Shown here: one piece after another, positions 9,928 to 18,968 of the stretch
Layout: the number at the start of each line of letters is the position of its first letter
Position numbering within the stretch: position 1 is the stretch's first letter
Source: Eubacteriaceae bacterium
GTDB lineage: Bacteria > Bacillota > Clostridia > Peptostreptococcales > Anaerovoracaceae
Direction: 5' to 3'
Length of the DNA stretch: 64,000 nucleotides
Assembly: GCA_022652985.1 (NCBI GenBank)
Contig: JALCRY010000004.1
Coordinates: forward strand, 21,680-85,679
The notes under the pieces: generated by a model
What the model was told of the DNA's origin: nothing
The model's database searches: none
Seen by the model: only the letters and a program-made list of their open reading frames with translations
Program-made: the position numbers and the translations under genes

Positions 9928-10215
9928 ATGATCACGTTGAACGTAACATATTATTGTAAACCGGGGAAAAGAGAAGAATTCATAGATGCCCTGAAAAGAC
10001 TGGAAATGCGCAAAAATTCGCGAGGCGAAGCCGGAAATATCAAGTATGATTATTTCGTTTCGCTCCACGATCCCAACAGATTGTTCCTGCTCGAACAGTG
10101 GAGAGACGACATCGCACTCACGAATCACGGCGGACAGCCGTTTTTCAAGAAGCTCGGGAGCCTCAAGGAAACTTACGTTGAAGAAACGGTTATCGAAAAA
10201 TATTACCAGGATTAG
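9928..10215 (+). CDS. Putative quinol monooxygenase (ABM domain)
   Basis: 95-residue protein with the antibiotic-biosynthesis-monooxygenase (dimeric alpha+beta barrel) pattern: ITLNVTYYCKPGKREEFIDAL at the N-terminus, a central YDYFVSLHDPNRLFLLEQW segment, then a helix with HGGQPFFKKLG. Members are small dimeric oxygenases or detoxifying enzymes, and the substrate cannot be inferred. The start at 9928 follows AAGGGGAG and lies 1 nt after the lepA stop; the ATG at 9904 would overlap lepA and lacks a ribosome-binding site. It is probably co-transcribed with lepA. Confidence 0.75.
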   Translation: MITLNVTYYCKPGKREEFIDALKRLEMRKNSRGEAGNIKYDYFVSLHDPNRLFLLEQWRDDIALTNHGGQPFFKKLGSLKETYVEETVIEKYYQD

Positions 10216-10216
10216 A

Positions 10217-11365
10217 TCACAGTCTGCCTATGAGCTCGCAGTATACACTGCGGGCTTCTTTTATTTTTGAGACTTCGCAGCGTTCGTTCGTCATGTGAGC
10301 GAGTTTGTATTCGCCGGGACCGAAGCCTATTGTCGGTATGCCCATCGATACAGGCGTGACAGCATTCGTGCCGAAATCCCAGAAGTCATAGCGCGAAGGT
10401 TCCGTGCCGGTGACGTCTCCGACTGCGGAGCGGAGCGCTTTCGCCAGCGGCGCGTCTCTGGAAATGTTCCATGGATCGTGCATAGGTTCATAAACAAGTT
10501 CGGCGCCTTTCCAGGAGGTGTGTCTCAGTGTGCCGACTTTCCAGTCGGCTCTTCTGCCGGATACGAGGCGGTCCATTTCCTCTCTTACCATATCGAGCGT
10601 TTCACCGGGAGCAAGGCGCCGGTCGAGATATATCGAGCATTCGCTCGGGACCGCATTGAGCGAAGCGCTGACGCAGGAAATATCGGAAAGAACTATCGTG
10701 CCGTGGATCTCGTCTGCACGGAAAAGGCTGCTGTTGAGCGCTTCGACATCCCGGATGATCCCGGCCATTTCATATACGGCGTTGATGCCTTTTTCGGGAG
10801 CGGATCCGTGGGAGGAGATGCCGTGCGTCGTGATTTCGATCTGAGCCTTGCCCTTGTGGCCCAGCGTGATGACATTTCCGCTCGGTTCGCATATGATGCA
10901 GTAATGCGGCTTCAGCGAAAGTTCTCGGTACAGGTGTTTCAAGTTCTCTCCGTCGCAGTATTCCTCACATACTGAACCTGTGACATATACAGTTTTGCCG
11001 TCGGTGTATCCTTTGTCACGGGCAGCGGCCGCACCATAGATGCTTGCGCAGAAGGCCGATTTCATATCTACGCTTCCGCGTCCCCAGAGATATCCGTCTT
11101 TTATTGCACCGTCGAAAGGCGGCACTTCCCATTCGTCCGGATCATCGACCCTGACGGTATCCATATGAGAATCAAAGTGTATGATCTTCGGACCGTTTCC
11201 TATGATGCCGACGACATTTCCCGTTTCGTCGATGAATGCCCGGTCATATCCCAGAGATTCCATCTCGGCGGCCGCTGCCCCGGCAAAATCTCCCTCTTCA
11301 TCAGAATAGCTTCTTGTTCTGACTGCGCGCTGTGCGAAGTCAATCAGTTTTTCATCATTCATCAT
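10217..11365 (-). CDS. ygeY: M20-family metallopeptidase/hydrolase (YgeY-like)
   Basis: 382-residue zinc-dependent hydrolase of the M20/ArgE-DapE fold. Metal and catalytic motifs: HFDSHMDTVRV, GRGSVDMKSA, SVCEEYCDGE and CEPSGN, with the lid domain (HGISSHGSAPEKG) inserted in the middle and a C-terminal metal-site region FGPGEYKLAHMTNE. It overlaps the 3' end of ygeX by 11 nt, the same pairing as E. coli ygeX-ygeY, so it may process a substrate that yields diaminopropionate; that role is inferred. The ATG at 11365 is chosen for its spacing from AAGGAG (11375-11380); ATG 11362 is possible. The family is sometimes labelled 'selenium metabolism hydrolase' with no direct proof of function. Confidence 0.82.
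   Translation of the reverse strand: MMNDEKLIDFAQRAVRTRSYSDEEGDFAGAAAAEMESLGYDRAFIDETGNVVGIIGNGPKIIHFDSHMDTVRVDDPDEWEVPPFDGAIKDGYLWGRGSVDMKSAFCASIYGAAAARDKGYTDGKTVYVTGSVCEEYCDGENLKHLYRELSLKPHYCIICEPSGNVITLGHKGKAQIEITTHGISSHGSAPEKGINAVYEMAGIIRDVEALNSSLFRADEIHGTIVLSDISCVSASLNAVPSECSIYLDRRLAPGETLDMVREEMDRLVSGRRADWKVGTLRHTSWKGAELVYEPMHDPWNISRDAPLAKALRSAVGDVTGTEPSRYDFWDFGTNAVTPVSMGIPTIGFGPGEYKLAHMTNERCEVSKIKEARSVYCELIGRL
10233..10261 (+). terminator. Intrinsic terminator embedded in the 3' end of ygeY
   Basis: A 10-bp stem (10233-10242 with 10247-10256, one G-U pair) and ATAC loop are followed by TCTTTTATTTTTG. On the plus strand it would end the lepA transcript about 20 nt after the ABM stop. 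It is encoded within the last codons of the convergent ygeY gene. Confidence 0.7.
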
Positions 11366-12434
11366 CTTCGATTTCTCCTTCCGTATTGAAAAGCAATATT
11401 CTTGAGTCGCTGTCAAGTTTCAGCTGCAGGCGTTCCGCGGCGTAAGAGGGATCGGTCAGGACTGTTTCTATGACACCGAGTCCGACAGCTCCGCATTCGC
11501 CCGAGGAAAATGCCCGATCGGTCCCGGCAGGATGCCTGGCACGTTCCATGCCTTTATATGTGACGGCGTCGCTGCATTTAATAAAAACATCTGTTCTGGA
11601 CATAAGATAAGGGTAATTAACGAAGTTCGGCTCACCGCAGTTGAGACCTGCCATCGCGGTTTCAGGGCCGCCGCCGATACATATTTTTTTACCCGCGGCT
11701 GCGGATTCGTAATAGCAGGCGGCAGGAGCCGCTTCAATGATCCCGATGAAGGGAAGACGGCTGCCGCAGACGCTTTCCAGATAAGCAATTACTCCTCCCG
11801 CCAGTGAGCCCACGCCTGCCTGTATGAACAGATGTGTCGGCATCTCGTCGGCCTGTGCAAGTACCTCGCGCATCATAGTCGAATAACCGCAGGTTATATA
11901 TCCCGGTATTTCCGTATACCCGGGGAGAGCAGTATCCTGCACGAGCGTCCAGGCGCTTTTTTCGGCCTCGGCAGCCGCACATCTCACTGTGTCGTCGTAG
12001 TTCATTTCCATAACTTCAACGGAGGCGCCGTATTTTTCTATTTGCCTGATGCGGCGGCTTTCAGCGCCGCGCGGCATTAAGATCCTGCAGGGGATACCCA
12101 TTTTCTGCGCAATCCAGGCAAGGGCTTTGCCGTGATTGCCGTCTGTGCAGGAGATAAAACCGCGGATGTCTTTGCTGTATTTCTGAGCTGCCATATATGC
12201 AGCGTAACTGGCGCCGAGACCCTTGAAGGCATTGAGCCCGAAACGCTCAGACTCATCTTTCATCAGTATTGAACCGACACCGGTCTCCGCAGCCAGAGAT
12301 TTAAGCCCGATCAGCGGTGTCGGGCGGTACCCGGCAATAGTTCTGTGGAATTCATAAGCCTGGTCAAAACCGCTTACCGGCGGAACGGCATATGAACCTT
12401 TCATATTATTTTCGATTATACTTAACTGTTTCAT
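11355..12434 (-). CDS. ygeX: 2,3-diaminopropionate ammonia-lyase
   Basis: PLP-dependent fold-type II enzyme that splits 2,3-diaminopropionate into pyruvate and ammonia. 359 residues, shorter than the roughly 400 of E. coli YgeX. The Schiff-base Lys71 lies in FGLNAFKGLGASYA, the glycine-rich phosphate loop region is around QAGVGSLAGG, and CTDGNHGKALAWIAQ is the substrate loop. A strong AGGAGG lies just upstream of the ATG. It is first in a ygeX-ygeY operon, divergent from an AraC-type regulator. Related fold-II ammonia-lyases are the main alternative. Confidence 0.85.
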   Translation of the reverse strand: MKQLSIIENNMKGSYAVPPVSGFDQAYEFHRTIAGYRPTPLIGLKSLAAETGVGSILMKDESERFGLNAFKGLGASYAAYMAAQKYSKDIRGFISCTDGNHGKALAWIAQKMGIPCRILMPRGAESRRIRQIEKYGASVEVMEMNYDDTVRCAAAEAEKSAWTLVQDTALPGYTEIPGYITCGYSTMMREVLAQADEMPTHLFIQAGVGSLAGGVIAYLESVCGSRLPFIGIIEAAPAACYYESAAAGKKICIGGGPETAMAGLNCGEPNFVNYPYLMSRTDVFIKCSDAVTYKGMERARHPAGTDRAFSSGECGAVGLGVIETVLTDPSYAAERLQLKLDSDSRILLFNTEGEIEDDE

Positions 12435-12529
12435 TTCTCTGCCTCCTGATTTTATTATATTGACTCCGGGCAGAAATAATATAATAATATTAATGAAAAA
12501 TATCGTAATATTGACATTGGAGGCCGATC

Positions 12530-13423
12530 ATGCAGATCTATGATATTCCCGTCGACAGTTCCCACAAAGAAACGACAGGCCACGGCACCGAAGAATTCCG
12601 CTTCGCGCTGTACGATACGCGTATAAGCAGCAATATCCTCGGCCGCATCGTCTGGCACTGGCACGATGAACTGCAGTTCTGCACAGTGCTAGAAGGCATC
12701 GTGGATTTCCACGTGCGCGGAGATATGATCACAGTAGGCGAAGGCGAGGGAATATTCATCAACGTCGGACAGCTGCACGAAGCGCTGAATCATCCTGGGA
12801 GCAGCGGCAGATACATGTGCGTTGATTTCCATCCTGATCTCATATCTGGCCCGGCAGTCAGCATCATCAGATCGTTATATGTTCGTCCGTATATTACGGA
12901 AAACAGTCTGCCATATCTCAAAATAGAGAGAGGCGGCGTTATGATCGGTGAACTGCTGGAGCTCGCCGGCATATATGAAAAGAAAGAAAAAGGATATGAA
13001 ATAGATATCGAAATATTGCTCCTGCAGATATGGAAAAGGCTGATCGCGTCGATGAAGCCTGCGGAGACGGATGAAGAGCCGGACGGCGGCCAGCAGCGGA
13101 TAAAAGAAATAATTCGCTGGATCGATGCGCATTACACAGAGAGGTTCGACCTCAGCACGCTTGCCGGACATGTCGGACTTTCAAAAAGTTATTGCTGCCG
13201 CGAATTCAAAAAGAGAATGAACTGCACGATCTCGGATTTCCTGCTTGAAAGACGTCTCTCCGCAGCGACGGAAATGCTCACATCTTCGGATGATCCCGTT
13301 ACGGAGATCGCCTACAGCTGCGGGTTTGGAAGCACAAGCTATTTTATAGAAAAATTCCGCACCGCCAGCGGCTGCACTCCGCTGACTTACAGAAAGAAAT
13401 TTTATTATAAAATAAGTAGCTAA
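12530..13423 (+). CDS. AraC-family transcriptional regulator
   Basis: 297 residues. The N-terminal cupin sensor domain (about 25-130) contains WHWHDELQFCTVLEG and VGQLHEALNHPG. The C-terminal double helix-turn-helix (about 195-290) contains DLSTLAGHVGLSKSYCCREF and the AraC signature ITEIAY-type segment VTEIAYSCGFGSTSYFIEKF. A GGAGG ribosome-binding site lies 6 nt before the ATG. It diverges from ygeX across a 95-bp AT-rich intergenic region, so it probably controls ygeX-ygeY and itself; the ligand is unknown. Confidence 0.88.
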   Translation: MQIYDIPVDSSHKETTGHGTEEFRFALYDTRISSNILGRIVWHWHDELQFCTVLEGIVDFHVRGDMITVGEGEGIFINVGQLHEALNHPGSSGRYMCVDFHPDLISGPAVSIIRSLYVRPYITENSLPYLKIERGGVMIGELLELAGIYEKKEKGYEIDIEILLLQIWKRLIASMKPAETDEEPDGGQQRIKEIIRWIDAHYTERFDLSTLAGHVGLSKSYCCREFKKRMNCTISDFLLERRLSAATEMLTSSDDPVTEIAYSCGFGSTSYFIEKFRTASGCTPLTYRKKFYYKISS

Positions 13424-13463
13424 TGAGGAAAGGCAATGTTATACTTTTATCGAGGCAATCTTT

Positions 13464-14618
13464 ATGGAACAGACACTTGGACTATATATCCATATACCGT
13501 TCTGCGAAAGGAAGTGTAAATATTGCGGCTTCCTTTCTTTGGACAGGGTAAATGATCCCGGGCGGAAAAAGTACATCGGTGCACTCAGGAAAGAGCTGAC
13601 GATGTACGGTGAACTGTGCGCGGGAATATCTGTCGACACAGTGTTTATAGGAGGCGGTACGCCTTCTCTTCTCGATGCTGCGGATATCGGGGCGTTAATG
13701 TCGTGCGTGCGTGACTCGTTCAGTGTCGCGCCGGACGCGGAAGTCACGATCGAAGCAAATCCCAATTCTCTGACAGAAGAAAAATTGAAAATATATGCAG
13801 CGGCAGGGATAAACCGTCTCAGTATCGGGGTGCAGTCTTTCAGCGATGACGTACTTCGTACGCTGGGGAGGATCCACGACAGCAGGAGCGCAGTTTCAGC
13901 ATACGAGACCGCGCGCGGATGCGGGTTCGATAATATCAATATCGACCTCATGTCGGGCATTCCGTCGCAGACGTTCGCACAGTGGAAAAGCACAGTGAGC
14001 GAAGTACTCAGGCTCAGACCGGAGCATATATCCTTCTACAGCCTGCAGCTGGAAGAGGGCACGCCTTTTTACGAAAGCTACAAAAACGGAGAAATGGATC
14101 TGGTCGACGATGTGCTCGACCGCGGGATGTACCACTATGCGGCAGACGCGTTCAAAGCGGAAGGATACGAACATTACGAGATATCAAATGCCGCGCTTCC
14201 CGGCAGAGAATGCAGGCATAATCTGAAATACTGGTCGCTCCGCGAATACATAGGAGCTGGTCTCGGTGCCTCTTCATATTTTGACGGCCGGCGGTACGCT
14301 GATCTGACTTCACTCGGGGAATATATTGCCGCAGCTGAAAGCGGCCGCATTCCTGCGGACAGCAGCACTGTGCATGAAGACACAGAAAGCGACAGTATGG
14401 GGATATACTGCTTCACTTCACTGCGTACTTCCAGGGGCATAGATCTGCTGGAATTCGAGAAACTGTTCGGCAGGTCGCTGTACAAAGCATACAGTTCAGC
14501 AATAGGGAAAATTGGCGGTTATATCGCGGATGGATATATTCATGCGGACGGCCGGTTCCTGTCGCTGACGGAAAAGGGGATAGACTGCTCGAACGATATA
14601 ATGTCCGAGTTTGTTTGA
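13464..14618 (+). CDS. hemW: Heme chaperone HemW (radical SAM, HemN-like)
   Basis: 384 residues. The radical-SAM cluster [10 protein letters not shown] (CxxxCxxC) is at the N-terminus, GGGTPS and EANPNS follow, and the HemW signature HNLKYW ... [10 protein letters not shown] lies in the C-terminal half. The motif CxxxCxxCxF without a fourth cysteine plus HNxxYW favours HemW (heme delivery) over the coproporphyrinogen dehydrogenase HemN. Weak ribosome-binding site (CGAGG). In most Firmicutes it lies directly between lepA and hrcA; here it is separated from both. Confidence 0.85.
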   Translation: MEQTLGLYIHIPFCERKCKYCGFLSLDRVNDPGRKKYIGALRKELTMYGELCAGISVDTVFIGGGTPSLLDAADIGALMSCVRDSFSVAPDAEVTIEANPNSLTEEKLKIYAAAGINRLSIGVQSFSDDVLRTLGRIHDSRSAVSAYETARGCGFDNINIDLMSGIPSQTFAQWKSTVSEVLRLRPEHISFYSLQLEEGTPFYESYKNGEMDLVDDVLDRGMYHYAADAFKAEGYEHYEISNAALPGRECRHNLKYWSLREYIGAGLGASSYFDGRRYADLTSLGEYIAAAESGRIPADSSTVHEDTESDSMGIYCFTSLRTSRGIDLLEFEKLFGRSLYKAYSSAIGKIGGYIADGYIHADGRFLSLTEKGIDCSNDIMSEFV

Positions 14619-14629
14619 AAGGAGTGTAT

Positions 14630-16114
14630 ATGTCTAAATACGTCATGGCTCTGGATCAGGGGACAACGAGCTCAAGATGCATACTGTACAATAAGCAGGG
14701 AGAAATCATAAGTTCGGCACAAAAGGAGTTCGGGCAGATATTTCCGCAGCCCGGCTGGGTAGAGCACGATGCTATGCAGATATGGTCCACGCAGGTAGGA
14801 GTAGCGCTGGATGCCATGGCGCGTATAGATGCTTCTCCGGAGGATATTGCTGCCATAGGCATAACCAATCAGCGCGAGACAGCCGTAGTCTGGGACAGAG
14901 AGACCGGACTGCCGGTATATAACGCGATCGTCTGGCAGTGCCGCAGGACAGCGGAGCTGTGCGGGGAGCTGAAAGAATGCGGATGTGAAGACAAGGTGCG
15001 TGAAAAGACAGGACTGATACTCGATCCATATTTTTCCGGCACGAAAATAAAATGGATACTCGACAATGTCGCAGGCGCGAGAAAGAAAGCCGATGAGGGA
15101 AAGCTGCTTTTCGGGACTATCGAGACATGGCTGATCTGGAAACTGACAGACGGCGCCGTACATGTTACGGATTATTCCAATGCGTCGAGGACTATGCTGT
15201 TCAACATCCATGATCTTGACTGGGACGATGAACTTCTGGAAATGCTTGATATTCCGAGATCGATGCTGCCGAAGCCGGTGCCTTCCAGCATGGTTTACGG
15301 CGAAACTGACAAGTTCGGCGGGAAAATAAAAATCGCCGGTGCGGCGGGCGATCAGCAGGCTTCTCTTTTCGGACAGACCTGTTTCAGTCAGGGAGAAAGC
15401 AAGATGACTTACGGCACCGGAGGATTCCTGTTGCTGAATACCGGCAGCGATCCGATATTATCGAAGCACGGGCTTCTGACGACCGTTGCCTGGGGGATAG
15501 ACGGCGCGGTCAATTATGCGCTGGAAGGCTCTGTATTTGTCGCGGGTGCGGCAATACAGTGGCTCAGAGATGAAATGGGGCTTATGTCGAAGTCGTCGGA
15601 ATCCGAAGCAATGGCGGAGAAAGTGAACGACAGCGGCGGCGTGTACGTCGTGCCGGCTTTTACAGGTCTCGGCGCTCCTTACTGGGATCCTTACGCCAGG
15701 GGAACGATAATCGGGATAACGCGCGGCACAAATGTAAATCACATAGTCCGTGCGACGCTGGAATCCCTGGCTTATCAGACCAAAGATCTCGTAGACGCGA
15801 TGCTCGAGGATACCGGGGAAAAGCTGCAGAGTTTCCGCGTGGACGGAGGAGCCTGCGCAAATAACTTTATGATGCAGTTCCAGTCTGATATACTGGGTAT
15901 ACAGGTCATAAGACCCAAAGTAATAGAGACTACTTCGCTCGGCGCCGCTTATCTTGCGGGGCTGGCTGTGGGTTTCTGGAAAGATAAAGAAGATGTCATC
16001 GCCAATGCGATGACAGACAGAGTGTTCGAGCCTGAAATGGACATGTCTGAACGGCAGGGCAGATTAGATGAATGGCATGAAGCAGTAAAACGTTCGATGG
16101 GATGGTGTAAATAA
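14630..16114 (+). CDS. glpK: Glycerol kinase
   Basis: Phosphorylates glycerol to sn-glycerol-3-phosphate. 494 residues of the FGGY kinase family: [11 protein letters not shown] (phosphate 1), [21 protein letters not shown] and DGGACANNF. The start at 14630 follows AAAGGAG at 14618-14624, just after the hemW stop. In many Firmicutes a His before the AGxAGDQQ motif is phosphorylated by HPr; here residues 220-236 contain no His, so PTS activation of this enzyme is unlikely. No glpF or glpD is adjacent. Confidence 0.93.
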   Translation: MSKYVMALDQGTTSSRCILYNKQGEIISSAQKEFGQIFPQPGWVEHDAMQIWSTQVGVALDAMARIDASPEDIAAIGITNQRETAVVWDRETGLPVYNAIVWQCRRTAELCGELKECGCEDKVREKTGLILDPYFSGTKIKWILDNVAGARKKADEGKLLFGTIETWLIWKLTDGAVHVTDYSNASRTMLFNIHDLDWDDELLEMLDIPRSMLPKPVPSSMVYGETDKFGGKIKIAGAAGDQQASLFGQTCFSQGESKMTYGTGGFLLLNTGSDPILSKHGLLTTVAWGIDGAVNYALEGSVFVAGAAIQWLRDEMGLMSKSSESEAMAEKVNDSGGVYVVPAFTGLGAPYWDPYARGTIIGITRGTNVNHIVRATLESLAYQTKDLVDAMLEDTGEKLQSFRVDGGACANNFMMQFQSDILGIQVIRPKVIETTSLGAAYLAGLAVGFWKDKEDVIANAMTDRVFEPEMDMSERQGRLDEWHEAVKRSMGWCK

Positions 16115-17007
16115 TGGCAAATGATCGCAGAAAAAAGCGCAGGATCAAGTATCCTGCTTCAATAGGAGACAGCTATGAGCTGTATAACGGTGTGAAGATT
16201 CCGTGCGTAGGTTTCGGAACATATCAGGTAGATGATGAAGACGATGCGATAAGGTCGGTACATACGGCTATAAGAATGGGGTACCGGCATATTGATACAG
16301 CTTCGTATTACGCGAATGAGAAGTGCATAGGGCATGCCGTGAATTCGTGCGGCGTCCCGAGAAGCAGCCTGTTTGTGACGGGCAAGGTCTGGAATACGGA
16401 CAGAGGATATGAAACGACATTAAAGGCTTTTGACAGGAGTCTGAAGGAACTGGGACTCGATTATCTCGATCTGTATCTTATCCACTGGCCGGCAAATCCG
16501 AAACAGTTCAGAGAAGACTGGATAACTATCAATCAGCAGACCTGGAAGGCGCTGGAAAAGCTGTATGCGGACGGCCTGGTAAGAGCTATCGGGGTTTCGA
16601 ATTTCACGCCGAAATATATCAGTGTCCTGATGGAGACTGCTAAAATGCGGCCGATGGTGGATCAGGTCGAGTACCATCCCGGGCTGATGCGTGATGAGAC
16701 GATAGAATTCTGCGGAGAGCATGATATTATGATCGAGGCCTGGAGCCCGCTGGGCAGAGGCTTTATGCTGGAAAATCCCACTCTGATAGAGCTTGGCAGG
16801 AAGTATCATGTTTCCGCGGCGCAGATATGCCTGAGATGGGAGCTGCAGAAGGGAATAATACCGCTTCCTAAATCGGTGAAGGATTACAGGATCAGGGAAA
16901 ACGCGGATATTTTCCATTTTGAAATAAGTCATGACGACATGAAAAAAATAGACAGCATTGAAAGAGTGCCGGCTAAACATAATCCTGATACGGCCATATT
17001 CGACTGA
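16114..17007 (+). CDS. Aldo/keto reductase
   Basis: 297-residue NAD(P)H-dependent carbonyl reductase with a TIM barrel. The catalytic tetrad is readable as Asp61 and Tyr66 (HIDTASYYANE), Lys91 (GKVWN) and His124 (YLIHWP), with the C-terminal cofactor motif IPLPKSV. It has a short basic N-terminal extension ([12 protein letters not shown]). The ATG overlaps the glpK stop by one base, so the two are translationally coupled; glycerol-derived or other aldehydes are possible substrates. It abuts the convergent LysR gene with only 4 nt between stops. Confidence 0.9.
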   Translation: MANDRRKKRRIKYPASIGDSYELYNGVKIPCVGFGTYQVDDEDDAIRSVHTAIRMGYRHIDTASYYANEKCIGHAVNSCGVPRSSLFVTGKVWNTDRGYETTLKAFDRSLKELGLDYLDLYLIHWPANPKQFREDWITINQQTWKALEKLYADGLVRAIGVSNFTPKYISVLMETAKMRPMVDQVEYHPGLMRDETIEFCGEHDIMIEAWSPLGRGFMLENPTLIELGRKYHVSAAQICLRWELQKGIIPLPKSVKDYRIRENADIFHFEISHDDMKKIDSIERVPAKHNPDTAIFD

Positions 17008-17011
17008 CAGA

Positions 17012-17908
17012 TCAGTTTTTGTCTGCGGATATGTTGTGTTCAGTCATGAATTTTATGAAACCTTTGGCAGAAGGCGAAAGGCTGTCTGTTTTTCTGTAGG
17101 CAATACATACAGTATAGGTAAACGGTATATCGAGCGGTTTTGTGATTATTGAACCATGCCTGATGTTTGTCATGGTCTGAGCTGATCTTAATGATAATCC
17201 AAAGCCGCTGTATACTCTCGACACGAGATTGATGTCGCTTGATGTCGTGGCCTCGACGGAGGGGCGGATGCCGTTGTCTTCCAGTATGACCCGGTACATA
17301 TATTCGGTGAACCCCTCCTGCATGATAAAAGGATATTCCTCAAAAGCACTGATAGGAAATTTTTCGACGTCTGCCAGGGGATGTCTGCGCGGCAGGAGCG
17401 CTACCGGAGAATCCTCATAGAGAGGTATGAGTTCGATCTTGCGGCTGCGTCTGATTTCCTCGTTATCGATGACAATGGCAAAATCAGCTTTTTCACCGTC
17501 CAGGACCGACTCCGCATCTTCGATTTTTCCTTCGTCTATACGCAGAGTTATATCCGGAAAATCATTTCGGAAATACATGATGACAGCAGAGAGCCAGTTT
17601 ATGGTGAGGTTCTGTATCGTGTAGAGTATGAGAGTATTTTCGTTCTGTCTTTTTATCTGATGAGCTTTTTCATAGAAATTATTTGTGGATTTTATATGTG
17701 CATATACAGTAGGCATGAGCTTATGTCCGTTCGGAGTGAGCCTGGCGCCGCGTTTGTCACGTACCAGAATAGGGAAGCCTACTTCAGCTTCAAGATTCTT
17801 GAGCATATGAGTAATAGCGGGCTGAGTATATCCGAGTTTCTCGGCAGCCGCGGTCAGACTTCCTGTTTCAACAATCGTAACTAAAACATCAAGTACTTTG
17901 GTGTCCAT
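17012..17908 (-). CDS. LysR-family transcriptional regulator
   Basis: 298 residues. The N-terminal winged helix (about 1-60) carries the LysR signature GSLTAAAEKLGYTQPAITHMLKNLE; the rest is a periplasmic-binding-protein-like effector domain. Target genes are not evident: the downstream gene is convergent and the YczE-like gene upstream is transcribed in the same direction about 100 nt away. The ribosome-binding site is weak (GAAAG). Confidence 0.88.
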   Translation of the reverse strand: MDTKVLDVLVTIVETGSLTAAAEKLGYTQPAITHMLKNLEAEVGFPILVRDKRGARLTPNGHKLMPTVYAHIKSTNNFYEKAHQIKRQNENTLILYTIQNLTINWLSAVIMYFRNDFPDITLRIDEGKIEDAESVLDGEKADFAIVIDNEEIRRSRKIELIPLYEDSPVALLPRRHPLADVEKFPISAFEEYPFIMQEGFTEYMYRVILEDNGIRPSVEATTSSDINLVSRVYSGFGLSLRSAQTMTNIRHGSIITKPLDIPFTYTVCIAYRKTDSLSPSAKGFIKFMTEHNISADKN

Positions 17909-18009
17909 AAAAACCGTACTTTCACATCAAAGAATAAACGTCTGTAGAATTATCATATACAATTTACAGAATTATTACAATTAAAATCAAATAAATCTAT
18001 CCATGAAAA

Positions 18010-18726
18010 TTATTTATGCTTGATTGCCTTCCTGAGAGCCGCAAGATTGTCGACAGTTTCCAGAAAATTCTCGTTGCGCGCGCGCTTTACATCAAAGCGG
18101 AAGAACCGGAACACGAGGTCGAGGATGAATCCGAAGCCGACAACATAGATGACTGTGCCGACGCCGATATCGGCGCCCATGAGCCAGCCGAGGACCAGGA
18201 CGCAGCCTTCCATGATGATCCTCACATGACCGGCGGAAAGTCCTTTTATGCGTCTGGCCAGAGCTACCATCAGAGCATCTCTCGGGCCTGCGCCGAATGC
18301 GCTGTCCAGTATCATGTAACAGCCGATATCCTGGATGACTATGCCGGCCAGCATGACGATTATGCCGGCAAATACGTTTTCCATCGGCGGAAACGCCCTG
18401 AAATAGTCGAGCATTGAGATGTATGTGCCGATCAGCAGGCAGTCGCCGACGGTCCCGAAGCCGATTTTTTCCCTGAGAATAATATCAGCGGCTATAACGG
18501 CCGCACCAATGATGTTGTTCCAGATGCCGTAATTGATCCCGGTGAGGTTCTGAAAGCCGACAGAAAGAGCCAGCCACGGAGCCAGTCCGATATTGGCCTG
18601 GACTGTCATATACATTCCGGCAGCACAAATAACGAGCGCAATATTCAGCTCGGCAAATTTGGAAATATAATCTCCGGCATCCGCTTTGGGAATGTAGCAC
18701 TTGTGCTCACTGCTCCGTATATTCAT
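18010..18726 (-). CDS. YczE/YyaS/YitT-family integral membrane protein
   Basis: 238 residues with about five or six hydrophobic segments starting near residue 25 (AELNIALVICAAGMYMTVQA). A family-typical small-residue motif GLAPWLALSVGFQNLTGINYG and SAFGAGPRDALMVALARR are present. Biological function of the family is not established. The ATG at 18726 is chosen for a GGGAGGA ribosome-binding site; an in-frame extension to 18903 would run across the promoter region of hrcA and contains no membrane-protein sequence. Confidence 0.75.
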   Translation of the reverse strand: MNIRSSEHKCYIPKADAGDYISKFAELNIALVICAAGMYMTVQANIGLAPWLALSVGFQNLTGINYGIWNNIIGAAVIAADIILREKIGFGTVGDCLLIGTYISMLDYFRAFPPMENVFAGIIVMLAGIVIQDIGCYMILDSAFGAGPRDALMVALARRIKGLSAGHVRIIMEGCVLVLGWLMGADIGVGTVIYVVGFGFILDLVFRFFRFDVKRARNENFLETVDNLAALRKAIKHK

Positions 18727-18755
18727 GTTCCTCCCTGTAATATCTTCAGTTAAAG

Positions 18756-18788
18756 AATGTAAATTAATATTATATGTATTTTTACATT
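18756..18788 (-). promoter_or_regulatory. Inverted repeat upstream of the YczE-like gene
   Basis: AATGTAAA (18756-18763) and TTTACATT (18781-18788) form a perfect 8-bp inverted repeat. It encloses a minus-strand TATAAT, placed like an operator over a -10 region 30-60 nt upstream of the start codon. The regulator is unknown. Confidence 0.35.
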
Positions 18789-18885
18789 TATACAAGAAAA
18801 ATAATGTCATTGACGCGGCTGTCAGCGGAAAGGAGCGCGGCTGCCGGGTGACATTCTTGAAATGTAAAAAAGTAGGACAAAAGTG

Positions 18886-18914
18886 TTGACATAACAGGTC
18901 CATAATGGTAAATT
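18886..18914 (+). promoter_or_regulatory. Sigma-A promoter of the hrcA operon
   Basis: TTGACA at 18886-18891, a 17-nt spacer and TAAATT at 18909-18914, immediately upstream of the CIRCE operator. Confidence 0.8.
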
Positions 18915-18923
18915 AATACTAGG

Positions 18924-18950
18924 TTAGCACTCGGGATAAAAGAGTGCTAA
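18924..18950 (+). promoter_or_regulatory. CIRCE operator (HrcA binding site)
   Basis: A perfect match to the canonical operator: TTAGCACTC (18924-18932), 9 nt, GAGTGCTAA (18942-18950). It lies between the -10 hexamer and the hrcA ribosome-binding site. HrcA encoded just downstream should repress the operon until unfolded protein titrates GroEL. Confidence 0.97.
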
Positions 18951-18968
18951 CAATAAGGGGAAAACATT

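Noticed and set aside
13464..14618. Oxygen-independent coproporphyrinogen dehydrogenase (HemN)
   Set aside because: The cluster motif lacks the extra cysteine of HemN and the HNLKYW signature points to the heme chaperone HemW.
18727..18903. N-terminal extension of the YczE-like protein
   Set aside because: It runs through the hrcA promoter region; a good ribosome-binding site supports the start at 18726.
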